DNA of 27,580 nt, taken from assembly GCA_900557045.1 (NCBI GenBank), contig USQY01000020.1, positions 1 through 27,580 of the forward strand. Reading direction: 5' to 3'. Below the pieces are notes generated by a model that was not told the DNA's origin, did no database searches, and worked only from the letters and a program-made list of their open reading frames with translations. This DNA is from an uncultured Clostridium sp. (lineage in GTDB: Bacteria > Bacillota > Clostridia > TANB77 > CAG-508). A program made the position numbers and the translations under genes. This document shows, piece by piece, positions 1 through 7,966 of this stretch. Each line of letters begins with the position of its first letter. Position 1 is the stretch's first letter.

Positions 1-377
1 AAAATTATAAAATTTTTTTATTAAGAATTTATTTAAAATTGTAAAAATTGATTAGTAAGAAAATCTTGTAGTTAAAAAGTAATAAAATTTGAAAATATTA
101 GTTAAGTAGAAGGTTAATTTGCAGATGGAATAGAAAAATTAAAATGCATTAGAAAGTTTTGGATGGATAAATTATGTTGTAATGATAATAATAATAGTAT
201 TCTGGTAGAATAATTTGTTTACCGGATGTTAGTTTAAAACTTAAAAAGGTATATAATTAGAAAATTAATAATTTAAAAAAAGAAAGTATTAAGGCAACAT
301 CACATAAATGACATTGCCTGTTAATTAGAAAATTATATTTTTTAAAATAAATGTATGCCTTTGGAAAGGAATTTGTT
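1..377. other. AT-rich intergenic region upstream of the spore protein gene
   Basis: I see no supportable gene here. The only notable structure is a hairpin at 292-319: AGGCAA (292-297) pairs with TTGCCT (314-319), with a further TCA/TGA pairing inside. It lies about 60 bases before the spore protein start and could be a leader element or the end of an upstream transcript. A forespore sigma-G promoter would be expected for the gene, but I could not find a convincing one. Confidence 0.5.
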
Positions 378-548
378 ATGTCTAGAAGAAATAATAATTT
401 AATGTCTGAAGAATTAAAAGTAGAGATAGCAAAAGAACTTGGAGTATATGAACAGGTTAAACAAGACGGCGGATGGCAAAATGTGTCATCACAAAATTGT
501 GGTAATATTGTAAAAAAAGCCATTGAAATTGCTAACAGAAAAGTATAG
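378..548 (+). CDS. Small acid-soluble spore protein, alpha/beta type
   Basis: This 56-residue protein fits the alpha/beta SASP family, which coats forespore DNA and protects it from UV and chemical damage. The visible pattern is MSRRNN, then SEELKVEIAKELG (first helix), a DGGW turn, VSSQNCGNIV and a second helix ending in IANRKV. The family is usually about 55-75 residues. An in-frame ATG at 351 would add nine residues, but the ribosome binding site GGAAAGGA (363-370) sits 7 bases before ATG 378 and the MSRRN opening is typical of clostridial members, so 378 is chosen. It is monocistronic, with a palindromic element directly after its stop. The family is expected to be expressed in the forespore under sigma-G. 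This is the main evidence that the organism makes spores. Confidence 0.87.
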   Translation: MSRRNNNLMSEELKVEIAKELGVYEQVKQDGGWQNVSSQNCGNIVKKAIEIANRKV

Positions 549-549
549 T

Positions 550-869
550 GTACAATTTGGGACACATATCACTCTTCTGCAAAATACAAAATAAAAACAC
601 ATAAAAAAATATCTTATTCTCCCACTTCAATCGGAGAAAGAAATTTTTACTTTTGAAAAAGCAAAGCTCCGACCTGAGCCCCAAAACATTTAACCCCAGT
701 TATTATCGTAACAAGTCCAATCAACCAAGTACGCACCTCATCGCGTTTGAAGGAGTTTGCTTTTTCAAAAGTAACAAATTTTTTCTCTCGGTGCTAACCT
801 AAAAAAAGATATTTTTCCCCCACACAAACATGTATTTTACAGCCCAGTGATACATGTCCCAAATTCTAC
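550..869. repeat. 320-base imperfect palindromic intergenic element
   Basis: The outer arms 550-573 and 846-869 are inverted copies matching at 21 of 24 positions (GTA.AATTTGGGACA...TATCACT). The inner arms 647-665 and 756-774 are a perfect 19-base inverted repeat, and partial pairing lies between them (for example AAAATATCTT). The loop at about 671-750 is clearly richer in G and C than the surroundings. The whole lies between the spore protein gene and murF and begins right after the spore gene stop. It looks like a MITE-like element or a stable structured RNA. The minus strand of the loop is open for 49 codons but has no convincing start. Confidence 0.75.
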
Positions 870-955
870 ATATTTATACATAGGGATTGATTTATTAAAA
901 TAAGTGATATAGAATAGCAATTGTGAATATTAATCAATAGGAGGATTAAATTTTA

Positions 956-2356
956 ATGAGTGATAAAATTATTAGAGTTAAAGATATAGTAAAAATTTGC
1001 GATGGTTTTTTAGCCTTTGGTGATGATGAAATTGCTTGCCAAAATTTTTCTAAAGATACAAGAACAATTAATGAAAATGATGTGTATGTAGGAATAAAAG
1101 GTGAAAATTTTGATGGTAATAGTTTATATGTGCAAGCTTTTGAAAATGGTGCTAAGGTCTGCCTTGTTCAAGGGATTGAAGTTGATGAAAGTGTTAAACA
1201 AAAATATAATGATAGATGTGTAATTATTGTTGAAAATACAATTGTTGCTCTTCAAAAAATAGCAAGTTATAAAAGAGACTTATATGACATACCTGTAATT
1301 GCAGTAACTGGTAGTGTTGGAAAAACTAGTACTAAAGATATTATTTCAAGTGTTGTTTCAACTTCTTACAATGTTCTAAAAACACAAGGAAACTTAAATA
1401 ATCATATAGGTGTTCCAATGACAATTTTGGGGTTAAAAGATCATAATGCTCTAGTTGTTGAAATGGGTATGAATAATCTAGGAGAGATAAGCGTTCTTTC
1501 TAAAATTGCTAAGCCTGATATTGCAGTAATTACAAATGTTGGAACTTCACATATTGGGAATTTAGGGTCTAGAGAAAATATTTTAAAAGCAAAACTAGAA
1601 ATTTTAGATGGATTAAAAGATGATGGGGTTTTAATTATTAATAATGATAATGATTTATTACATAACTGGTCAAGTGAACTGAAAGATAGAAAAAGTTTAA
1701 AAATATGTACATATGGTATAGAAAATAATAGTGATGTGGTGGCTAGAGATATTGTTCTAAACGAAAATTCTAGCAATTTTAATGCAATATTAAAGGAAAG
1801 CAATGTAGTAAAAGATATTAATGTTCCAGTTGGTGGTCTTCATTTTGTGTATAATGCGTTATGTGCAATTATGGTGGGAAAAGTGTTAAATATTCCAATG
1901 GAAAAAATTAGTAAAGGTATTCAAAAATTTGAATTAAGCAAAAATAGAATGGAACTTATTAATTTACCCAATAATATTGTTGTAATAAATGACTGTTATA
2001 ACGCAAACTATGATTCTATGAAAGCTGGAATTGAATATTTAGCTAAAACTAAGGCACAAAGGAAAATTGCTGTTTTAGGTGATATGCTTGAATTAGGTGA
2101 ATTTTCAGAAAAATTACATATTGAAGTTGGAAAAGAAATATTGAAAAATAAAATAGATATTTTAATTACTGTTGGTAAAATGGCAGAAAATATTGCTAAC
2201 ACTGTTAAAACAGTAAATTCAAATGTATACGTGTGCCAAAATAATAATGAGGCTGTTAAAAAAATTAAAAGTATAATGCGTGAAAATGATATTATTTTAA
2301 TAAAAGCATCTAATGGAATGAAATTTAAGGATATTGTTGACGGATTAAAAAAATAA
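956..2356 (+). CDS. murF: UDP-N-acetylmuramoyl-tripeptide--D-alanyl-D-alanine ligase
   Basis: MurF is the cytoplasmic ATP-dependent ligase that adds the D-Ala-D-Ala dipeptide to UDP-MurNAc-tripeptide, the last step in making the soluble peptidoglycan precursor. The 466-residue length is normal. The substrate-side motif SKDTRTI is at residues 32-38 and the Mur-ligase ATP loop VTGSVGKTSTK at 117-127. The MurF signature GNLNNHIGVPMT and the metal/ATP motif VVEMGMNNLGE follow. The C-terminal domain carries INDCYNANYDSM and AVLGDMLELGE. AGGAGG (about 939-944) precedes ATG 956 by 11 bases. ddl, which makes the dipeptide substrate, follows after 40 bases, so the two form a pathway pair. Confidence 0.96.
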   Translation: MSDKIIRVKDIVKICDGFLAFGDDEIACQNFSKDTRTINENDVYVGIKGENFDGNSLYVQAFENGAKVCLVQGIEVDESVKQKYNDRCVIIVENTIVALQKIASYKRDLYDIPVIAVTGSVGKTSTKDIISSVVSTSYNVLKTQGNLNNHIGVPMTILGLKDHNALVVEMGMNNLGEISVLSKIAKPDIAVITNVGTSHIGNLGSRENILKAKLEILDGLKDDGVLIINNDNDLLHNWSSELKDRKSLKICTYGIENNSDVVARDIVLNENSSNFNAILKESNVVKDINVPVGGLHFVYNALCAIMVGKVLNIPMEKISKGIQKFELSKNRMELINLPNNIVVINDCYNANYDSMKAGIEYLAKTKAQRKIAVLGDMLELGEFSEKLHIEVGKEILKNKIDILITVGKMAENIANTVKTVNSNVYVCQNNNEAVKKIKSIMRENDIILIKASNGMKFKDIVDGLKK

Positions 2357-2396
2357 TCATCTTACTAAAAGCAAGAAAGGAATGTGGTTAAATATT

Positions 2397-3458
2397 ATGG
2401 ATAAAATTAAATTAGGCGTAATTTTTGGAGGTATGTCTACTGAACATGACGTTTCAGTTGTTTCAGGTAGTTCTGTATTAAAAAATTTGGATAAAAATAA
2501 ATATGAAATTATACCAATGTACATAAATGAAAATGGTGATTGGTTTTTATATACCAAAAATCTAAGTGAAATAGAAATATTGAAAATAGGAGAACAACCC
2601 AAAGAGTTAGAAAAAATAGAAAATCCTATAAAAATATTAAAAGGTTTGGAAGTTATTTTCCCTGTATTACACGGTTTATATGGTGAAGATGGGACAATAC
2701 AAGGATTGTTCGAATTACTAAAGATTCCGTATGTTGGTTGCAAAGTGCTTGGTTCTAGTATTTGTATGGATAAGGTATATACTAAAATAGTTTTAGAAAA
2801 GGCTAAAATTAATCAAGCTAATTATTGTTATGTTAAGAAAAATAAAACAGGATATGTGTATGTATCTGAAGATTTTGATGAAAGTGTTTTAGAATTAGGT
2901 GAAATATGTAAAAAAGTTATAAGTAAATTGGGTTTACCAGTATTTGTCAAACCATCAAATTCAGGCTCATCAGTAGGAATAACAAAAGCTAAAAGTGCAA
3001 GTGAATTAAAAAAGGCTATTGAATTTGCAAGTCAATTTGATAAAAAGATTTTAATAGAAGAAAATATTAATGCACGAGAAATTGAGTGCGCAGTTATTGG
3101 AAATGATGAAATTGATGCATCATGTGTTGGTGAAATTTTACCAGCAGAAAATTTTTATAGCTTTGATGCTAAATATAATAATTCAGAGTCAAAGGTTCAA
3201 ATTCCAGCTAAAGTCGATGAAAAATGTGCAGAAGAAATAAGAAATATGGCTAAAAAAGCGTATAAAGCAGTTGATGCTAAGGGATTATCTAGAGTAGATT
3301 TTTTTATTGACAAAGATACAAATAAAATATATTTAAATGAAATAAATACAATGCCAGGTTTCACTACAATTAGTATGTATCCACAACTTTGGGAAAAATG
3401 TGGAAAACCTTATGCAAAATTATTAGATGAGTTAATAGAAAATGCTATAAATGGTTAA
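2397..3458 (+). CDS. ddl: D-alanine--D-alanine ligase
   Basis: Ddl is a cytoplasmic ATP-grasp enzyme joining two D-alanines into the dipeptide used by MurF. Counting from ATG 2397 the protein has 353 residues. It opens with MDKIKLGVIFGGMSTEHDVS, carries VLHGLYGEDGTIQG, then the ATP-grasp loop K185-PSNSGSSVG, and the metal site NEIN at 314-317 followed by TMPGFT. The omega loop has FDAKY; its Lys-Tyr pair is typical of D-Ala-D-Ala ligases rather than VanA/VanB-type D-lactate ligases, so I see no sign of glycopeptide resistance. An upstream in-frame ATG at 2382 adds five residues but abuts AAGGA with no spacing, and the family normally starts at MxKIK, so 2397 is preferred. It is probably co-transcribed with murF. 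Confidence 0.95.
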   Translation: MDKIKLGVIFGGMSTEHDVSVVSGSSVLKNLDKNKYEIIPMYINENGDWFLYTKNLSEIEILKIGEQPKELEKIENPIKILKGLEVIFPVLHGLYGEDGTIQGLFELLKIPYVGCKVLGSSICMDKVYTKIVLEKAKINQANYCYVKKNKTGYVYVSEDFDESVLELGEICKKVISKLGLPVFVKPSNSGSSVGITKAKSASELKKAIEFASQFDKKILIEENINAREIECAVIGNDEIDASCVGEILPAENFYSFDAKYNNSESKVQIPAKVDEKCAEEIRNMAKKAYKAVDAKGLSRVDFFIDKDTNKIYLNEINTMPGFTTISMYPQLWEKCGKPYAKLLDELIENAING

Positions 3459-3499
3459 AAAAATATATTAAAAATGGTTAAAAATATGCCAAAAAGTAA

Positions 3500-3527
3500 T
3501 TACAAATTAAAATTTATATGTTATAAT
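3500..3527 (+). promoter_or_regulatory. Sigma-A-type promoter for the dnaJ-like gene
   Basis: TTACAA (3500-3505) and TATAAT (3522-3527) are separated by 16 bases, about 35 bases before ATG 3562. This suggests the co-chaperone gene is transcribed separately from murF-ddl. No CIRCE-type inverted repeat is visible, so HrcA control is not indicated. Confidence 0.6.
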
Positions 3528-3561
3528 ACTTCAAAATGAAACAGGCATAGGGGGATGTTAA

Positions 3562-4467
3562 ATGATTTTTAAAGATTACTATAAAATATTAGGTTTAGAA
3601 ACAAATAAAGTAACTACTGAACAAATAAGAGTTGCATATAGAGAGCAAGCCAAAAAGTTCCACCCTGATGTGAATGTAGGAAATAAAAATGCAGAAGAAA
3701 GATTTAAAGATATAAATGAAGCATATAGAGTTTTATCTGAAAACAATTCTAAAAGAAAATATGATAGAATGTGGAATAATTATGTAGGAAAGAAAAAAGT
3801 TAAATACGAAGAAAGTACACGCTCAAAAGCCTCAATATTTAGCGATTTCTTTAATATTTTTTTTGGACCATTAGAAAATAAAAAAATGGAGGCAAAATCT
3901 TCTAGTGTAAAAAAAGACAAGACTCCTAAAAAAGGAGAAAATATAGACACAGAAATAAACATATCAATAGATGAGGCTTTTTACGGATTAGATAAAAAAA
4001 TTTCCCTAAGAACTGTGAACGGCAATATGAAAAATTTCAATGTAAAAATACCAGCAGGAATTCAAGAACATGAAAAAATTCGCTTAATTGGACAAGGAAA
4101 AACAGGCGAAAACGGTGGTAGAAATGGTGATTTGTTTATAAAAATAAATATACAAGATGATAATAAATTTAAATTAATTGGATATGATTTATATTCAAAT
4201 TTGTTAATTACCCCTTGGGAGGCAGCGTTAGGTACTAAAGCTAATATATCCTCTATTGATGAGGAAGTTACGGTTATTGTTCCTAAGGGAACACAAAGTG
4301 GGGAATTAATTAGAATTCCACAAAAAGGATATAAAGATGGTAAAGGCGGAAGAGGTGATTTGGTAGCAGAGGTTAAAATTATGGTGCCAAAGAATATGAA
4401 TGAAAAGGAAACTAAGTTATTTAGGGATTTAAGCAAGGTTTCACACTTTGAGCCTAGGAAAGTATAA
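3562..4467 (+). CDS. DnaJ/CbpA-type J-domain co-chaperone without zinc finger
   Basis: This 301-residue protein is a type II J-protein. Residues about 5-70 form the J domain (DYYKILGLE..., HPD at 34-36, FKDINEAYRVLSE), which stimulates DnaK ATPase activity. A charged, Lys-rich linker (about 73-130) follows, then the two-part C-terminal client-binding domain with GENIDTEINISIDEAFYG, VKIPAGIQEHEKIRLIGQG and a second beta-barrel ending VKIMVPK. There are no CxxCxGxG repeats, so it is not canonical DnaJ (about 375 residues with a zinc-binding region) but CbpA/DnaJ-like. AGGGGGA (3547-3553) precedes ATG 3562. It is not next to dnaK or grpE here. Confidence 0.9.
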   Translation: MIFKDYYKILGLETNKVTTEQIRVAYREQAKKFHPDVNVGNKNAEERFKDINEAYRVLSENNSKRKYDRMWNNYVGKKKVKYEESTRSKASIFSDFFNIFFGPLENKKMEAKSSSVKKDKTPKKGENIDTEINISIDEAFYGLDKKISLRTVNGNMKNFNVKIPAGIQEHEKIRLIGQGKTGENGGRNGDLFIKINIQDDNKFKLIGYDLYSNLLITPWEAALGTKANISSIDEEVTVIVPKGTQSGELIRIPQKGYKDGKGGRGDLVAEVKIMVPKNMNEKETKLFRDLSKVSHFEPRKV

Positions 4468-4498
4468 TGCACAATATAAGACATGCCTTTATTGTGCA
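4468..4498 (+). terminator. Hairpin just after the dnaJ-like stop, possible terminator
   Basis: TGCACAATA (4468-4476) pairs with TATTGTGCA (4490-4498) around a 13-base loop, starting directly after the stop codon. The following bases are T-rich but not a clean run, so this is a moderate terminator candidate. Confidence 0.4.
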
Positions 4499-4567
4499 GT
4501 TTAATATATTTTAGTTTGATTACTTTATTGTTTTAAGAATATAGCAATGAAAGTTTACGTAAAAGCA

Positions 4568-4596
4568 TTGACAAAATATAATAGGGATAGTATAAT
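4568..4596 (+). promoter_or_regulatory. Perfect consensus sigma-A promoter
   Basis: TTGACA (4568-4573) and TATAAT (4591-4596) are separated by exactly 17 bases, about 70 bases before the start at 4664. A second TATAAT lies at about 4607-4612. This is the strongest promoter seen in the window and drives the gene of unknown function at 4664, and probably its neighbour at 5230. Confidence 0.8.
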
Positions 4597-4663
4597 AATT
4601 GTGTAGTATAATATACAAAAGATTAACTATGATTAGGGCTCATAGGAGAGGGGTGTATGGTAT

Positions 4664-5200
4664 ATGGAAAGCTTACAAGGTAAGCATTTTAGTATTACAG
4701 ATCCAAAAAATGTTAATACAGTAATATATCAAGTGAATAAAACAAATAAAAAAGAAGTTTTAAAGGGTGCACCAAAATTTACAATCGAAAGATTAGATTT
4801 TGCAGAAGAATTAAGAGAAAATGCATCTAGAAAAACTTTCTTTGTTGATAATCCAAAAGAGGAAGGAAATCAATTAGTTATTTTATCATTTGCAAACAAT
4901 AAAGTTGTTGTTAATATGGGAATATTACAAGACGATAAAGTAAAAATTTCCAAGAAACCTATGCCTGTTAAATTTGATACACTATATTCTGAAAATGAAA
5001 CAGTGTTTAAAGAATTTAAATATACACCAAATTTACAAAGACCAATATCTATTATTGACCCAGTAACAACTGAAGAAGTAAAACCAACATTATTTTTTGA
5101 TAAAGAAACAAATGAAGTCAAAGGTAAAATAATGCTAGAACCACAGAAATCTTATTTTGCTTTTGAAATAAGGGAAGATAAAAAATCTAAAGGAATTTAG
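4664..5200 (+). CDS. Hypothetical protein upstream of the coupling ATPase
   Basis: I do not recognise this 178-residue protein. It has no signal peptide or membrane segment and looks like a soluble, beta-rich, Lys/Glu-rich protein with alternating charged and hydrophobic stretches (QLVILSFANNKVVVNMGIL; RPISIIDPVTTEEVKPTLFFD). The region GAPKFTIERLDFAEELRE could be helical. GGAGAGGGG (4645-4653) lies about 10 bases before ATG 4664. It follows a consensus promoter and is 29 bases from the next small gene, so the two are probably co-transcribed. Their position before a VirD4/TraG-type ATPase makes an accessory role in the same transfer or mobile function possible, but this rests only on proximity. 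Confidence 0.7.
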   Translation: MESLQGKHFSITDPKNVNTVIYQVNKTNKKEVLKGAPKFTIERLDFAEELRENASRKTFFVDNPKEEGNQLVILSFANNKVVVNMGILQDDKVKISKKPMPVKFDTLYSENETVFKEFKYTPNLQRPISIIDPVTTEEVKPTLFFDKETNEVKGKIMLEPQKSYFAFEIREDKKSKGI

Positions 5201-5229
5201 AAATTTAAGTATGAGAGAGGAGAATTGCG

Positions 5230-5535
5230 ATGAGTAGTGCAAGTGCAAATTCATCAAAAAAATTAGCTTCATTTGAAAAGGAAGTTGAAAAAATTAAAGA
5301 AGTTGAAAAAATCAAATTAGTAATGGGACCATTTAGAGCAGTTTTAAAGGATAAGGAATATACATTAAAAATGGATCCAGAATATGCAAAAATATATACT
5401 AAACAAATGGATGAACTAGCTATATCAGTAGGTACATATACTAAAGTACTTGATAAAAATGGACAAATAACAAAAAGAATTGATGATAAAACAGGTAAAG
5501 TGTTAGATTCAGATAAAAATATAGAAGAAAGATAA
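5230..5535 (+). CDS. Small hypothetical protein with N-terminal coiled-coil-like repeat
   Basis: This 101-residue protein is not recognised. It begins with a Ser/Ala-rich stretch and then has a short charged duplication, two copies of EVEKIK in tandem at about residues 18-29, likely an amphipathic helix. A mixed segment follows (MGPFRAVLKDKEYTLKMDPEYAKIYTKQMDELAISVGTY is the core), ending in a highly charged tail. There is no membrane segment. GAGAGGAGA (5215-5223) precedes ATG 5230 at good spacing. It is the second gene after the 4568 promoter; a separate promoter starts the coupling ATPase downstream. Confidence 0.68.
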   Translation: MSSASANSSKKLASFEKEVEKIKEVEKIKLVMGPFRAVLKDKEYTLKMDPEYAKIYTKQMDELAISVGTYTKVLDKNGQITKRIDDKTGKVLDSDKNIEER

Positions 5536-5560
5536 TAGAAAAACACATAAAAGTATAAAA

Positions 5561-5589
5561 TTAACATCATAGCATGTATAAAATATAAT
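5561..5589 (+). promoter_or_regulatory. Sigma-A-type promoter for the coupling ATPase gene
   Basis: TTAACA (5561-5566) and TATAAT (5584-5589) are separated by 17 bases. The implied leader of about 100 bases contains a small hairpin (TATTAAATT 5644-5652 with AATTTAATA 5659-5667) just before the ribosome binding site AAAGAGGGA and ATG 5696. Confidence 0.6.
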
Positions 5590-5695
5590 AGAGCAGTGCG
5601 TAAAAACATTAAAATTCCAAACATAATTTTGTTAAAAAATAAATATTAAATTTAGGAAAATTTAATACTAAACACATGAGAAAAGAGGGAACTTT

Positions 5696-7622
5696 ATGAA
5701 TAAATTTAAAAGTTTCATGGAGAAGTTTAAAAAGAATATTTTAGTATATATAGTAGTATGGATTATAATAGCCATACTACTTGTTGCACCTATAACATAT
5801 ACTATTACTCAAGCTAGAATGGAAGGAATTACTTGGCTTCAAGGAATAACTTTACATATAGTTGATAATATTTTAAAATTCCCCATAACAGTAATTTTTG
5901 AAAATGCATATATAAATGATTTTATGGAAGGAATTAAATATTATTCATTAGCATACTTTATTTTGGTAATAGTTGCAATATATAAAACTTTGCCAAAGAG
6001 TGCATATGATAAAATCGAACATGGTTCAAGTGATTGGTGTCAACCTGGAGAACAATATAGAATACTTAGTAAAAAAAGTGGATTAATACTTGCAAAAGAT
6101 AATTATTTACCAATTGATAAAACAGGAAATGTTAATGTTCTTATAGTTGGACGGTTCTGGTGCTGGTAAATCAGCAACATATTCAAAACCAAATGCATAT
6201 CAAATGCTTGGTTCATATGTATTTACAGACCCGAAAGGTGAATTATATGATGATACAGCAGGATATTTAAAATCACATGGATATGATATAAAAGTTTTAA
6301 ATTTAGTAAATCCAGCTAATAGTGATGGATACAATCCGCTAGCACATATAAATAGTGAACTTGATGTTGATGTTATAGCAAACACAGTAGTAAAAGGTCA
6401 AAAATCAGAAGGAGGTTCATCAGACCCTTATTGGGACGATATGGCTGAAATGTTATTAAAAGCATTAATATATTATTTAATAGCAGCAAGACCACCAGAA
6501 GAGCAAAATTTAGCAAGTTGTGCAGAAATGGTAAGAGCAGCAAGCAATAATGGTGGAAGTAACTTATTATCAGATATGATAAATGTGTTACCATATGATC
6601 ATCCAGCAAGGATGTATTATAAATCTGTTGAACTTGCATCAGAAAAAACATATAGTTCTATACTAAGTTCATTACAGTCTAAACTTGGTAAATTTGATTC
6701 AAAAGAAATTGCAGAAGTTACATCAACAGATACAATTAATTTTGAAGATATAGCAAATAAGAAAACTGCATTATATGTTATTTCATCAGACACACATACA
6801 GCATATGATTTCTTATTAACAATATTTTTCTCTCAAATGATACAACAATTATATGATTTTGCAGATAAAAATGGAGGAAAATTAAAAATACCATGTTTCT
6901 TTATATTAGACGAGTTTGCTAATATAGGAAAAATACCAGATTTTGATAAAAAAATATCTACATCAAGAAGTAGAAAAATTTCATTTAGTGTTATTTTACA
7001 AAACTTGGATCAATTAGAAGCAATATATGAAAAATCACATGAAACTATAGTAGGTAACTGTGATACACATGTATTTTTAGGAAGTAACTCATTTAAAACA
7101 GTTGAATATTTCTCAAAAGAATTAGGAGAAAAAACAATAAGTAGAAAAAGTGATTCAATAAATAGAGATAGCCATGGAAAGAAAACAGGTAAAAGTGAGT
7201 CAGACCAAATCATGGCAAGAGCTTTAATGACACCAGATGAATTAAGAAGAATGGATAATGACTTATGTATAATTTTCGAAAAAGGTTTAAAACCAATTAA
7301 AGCACATAAATTTTGGTATTTTAAAACAAATATGATTAAAGAAATGAATAAAATCAAGTTAGACCATAATGATTTTGATGTTGGTGATAGAGGAGTTTGG
7401 AGAAAATTTAATCCGAATAATCCGTATCAGCCAGGAACTCAATCAGGTGGAAATGATTTGAAAGTTGAATCTTTGGATGATTTATTTGATGAGGAAATCG
7501 AGAATGATAATGAAGATTTTCAAATGCCAATTGTTGAGGAAAGTGGACCTTCTGATTTAGATGTACAGAAAGAATTAGAGGCAAAATTTGATGAGTTGTT
7601 TGGACCTTTGGTTGATGAGTAG
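5696..7622 (+). pseudogene. VirD4/TraG-type coupling ATPase, frameshifted in Walker A
   Basis: Type IV coupling proteins are inner-membrane ATPases that hand DNA-relaxase complexes to a conjugative channel. With one base removed the reading frame gives about 641 residues. There are two membrane helices (about 14-38 and 79-98) and a Walker A GGSGAGKS (about 152-159). The family block FTDPKGELYDDTAGYLKSHG follows Walker A. Walker B is FFILDEFANIG (D405/E406), followed by SRKISFSVILQNLDQLE. The C-terminal tail is strongly acidic. In the given sequence one extra base, most simply the C at 6152, puts the first 151 codons in one frame (stopping at 6169) and the rest in the next. The downstream frame then stays open for about 490 codons. 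This could be a sequencing error, a recent inactivation, or a +1 shift at a rare CGG codon. No relaxase, VirB4 or integrase gene is nearby. Confidence 0.85.
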
Positions 7623-7625
7623 GGG

Positions 7626-7667
7626 AATCCATAAATTTGAATTTTTCAAAATTCAAATTTATGGATT
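7626..7667 (+). terminator. Strong intrinsic terminator after the coupling ATPase
   Basis: A perfect 20-base inverted repeat (7626-7645 with 7648-7667) starts three bases after the stop codon and is followed by TTTTTGTT. The hairpin and T-run form a clear Rho-independent terminator, separating this block from the sbcCD-type genes. Confidence 0.85.
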
Positions 7668-7705
7668 TTTGTTATATTTTTTGGGTTAGGCTTTTGAAAT
7701 TGTCC

Positions 7706-7825
7706 GGTCAAATAAAATATATTAAAAATCCGTTTCTTTGCTGGTCGTTTGGGTGTGTTAAAATGTGTAGGTTCTCACGCTCCAAAACTGCGCATCCACT
7801 GCATTTTAATATATTTTATTTGACC
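7706..7825. repeat. 120-base palindromic intergenic element
   Basis: A perfect 22-base inverted repeat, 7706-7727 and 7804-7825, begins with GGTCAAATAAAATATATT on the left arm. It encloses a 76-base loop richer in G and C than its surroundings. No coding sequence is supported inside. It resembles a MITE-like or structured-RNA element and differs in sequence from the element at 550-869. Confidence 0.75.
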
Positions 7826-7903
7826 TACCTCTACTGGGGTGTGGATGATGATTTTGGTGTGGTAATAGATGATAAAAATGAAACATGAGTTCGTAAAATA
7901 CTA

Positions 7904-7933
7904 TTGACTTAAGCTACCAATTTGTGATATAAA
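7904..7933 (+). promoter_or_regulatory. Sigma-A-type promoter for the sbcD/sbcC-type pair
   Basis: TTGACT (7904-7909) and TATAAA (7928-7933) are separated by 18 bases, about 33 bases before ATG 7967. Confidence 0.6.
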
Positions 7934-7966
7934 ATATAGAGAATTAAAACTAAGGAGAAGTAAAAT

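Larger units (their letters stand above)
7623..7966. other. Intergenic region between coupling ATPase and sbcD
   Basis: Apart from the terminator at 7626-7667, the palindromic element at 7706-7825 and the promoter at 7904-7933, nothing else is supported. The open frame at 7637-7888 crosses the terminator hairpin and the palindrome and is judged spurious. Confidence 0.6.

Noticed and set aside
647..793. Minus-strand 49-codon open stretch within the palindromic element (contains TWLIGLVTIITGVKCFGAQ)
   Set aside because: It has no ATG and no ribosome binding site, and half lies in the inverted arms; only a GTG at 736 could start a 29-residue peptide. A copy search in other genomes would be needed before calling a gene.
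2397..3458. VanA/VanB-type D-Ala-D-Lac ligase (glycopeptide resistance)
   Set aside because: The omega loop has the Lys-Tyr pair of ordinary D-Ala-D-Ala ligases, and no vanH or vanX is adjacent; the murF neighbour indicates the housekeeping enzyme.
7637..7888. Open frame of 83 codons after the coupling ATPase
   Set aside because: It runs through a terminator hairpin and a perfect palindrome, has no ribosome binding site and no family resemblance; it is an accident of the repeat sequence.
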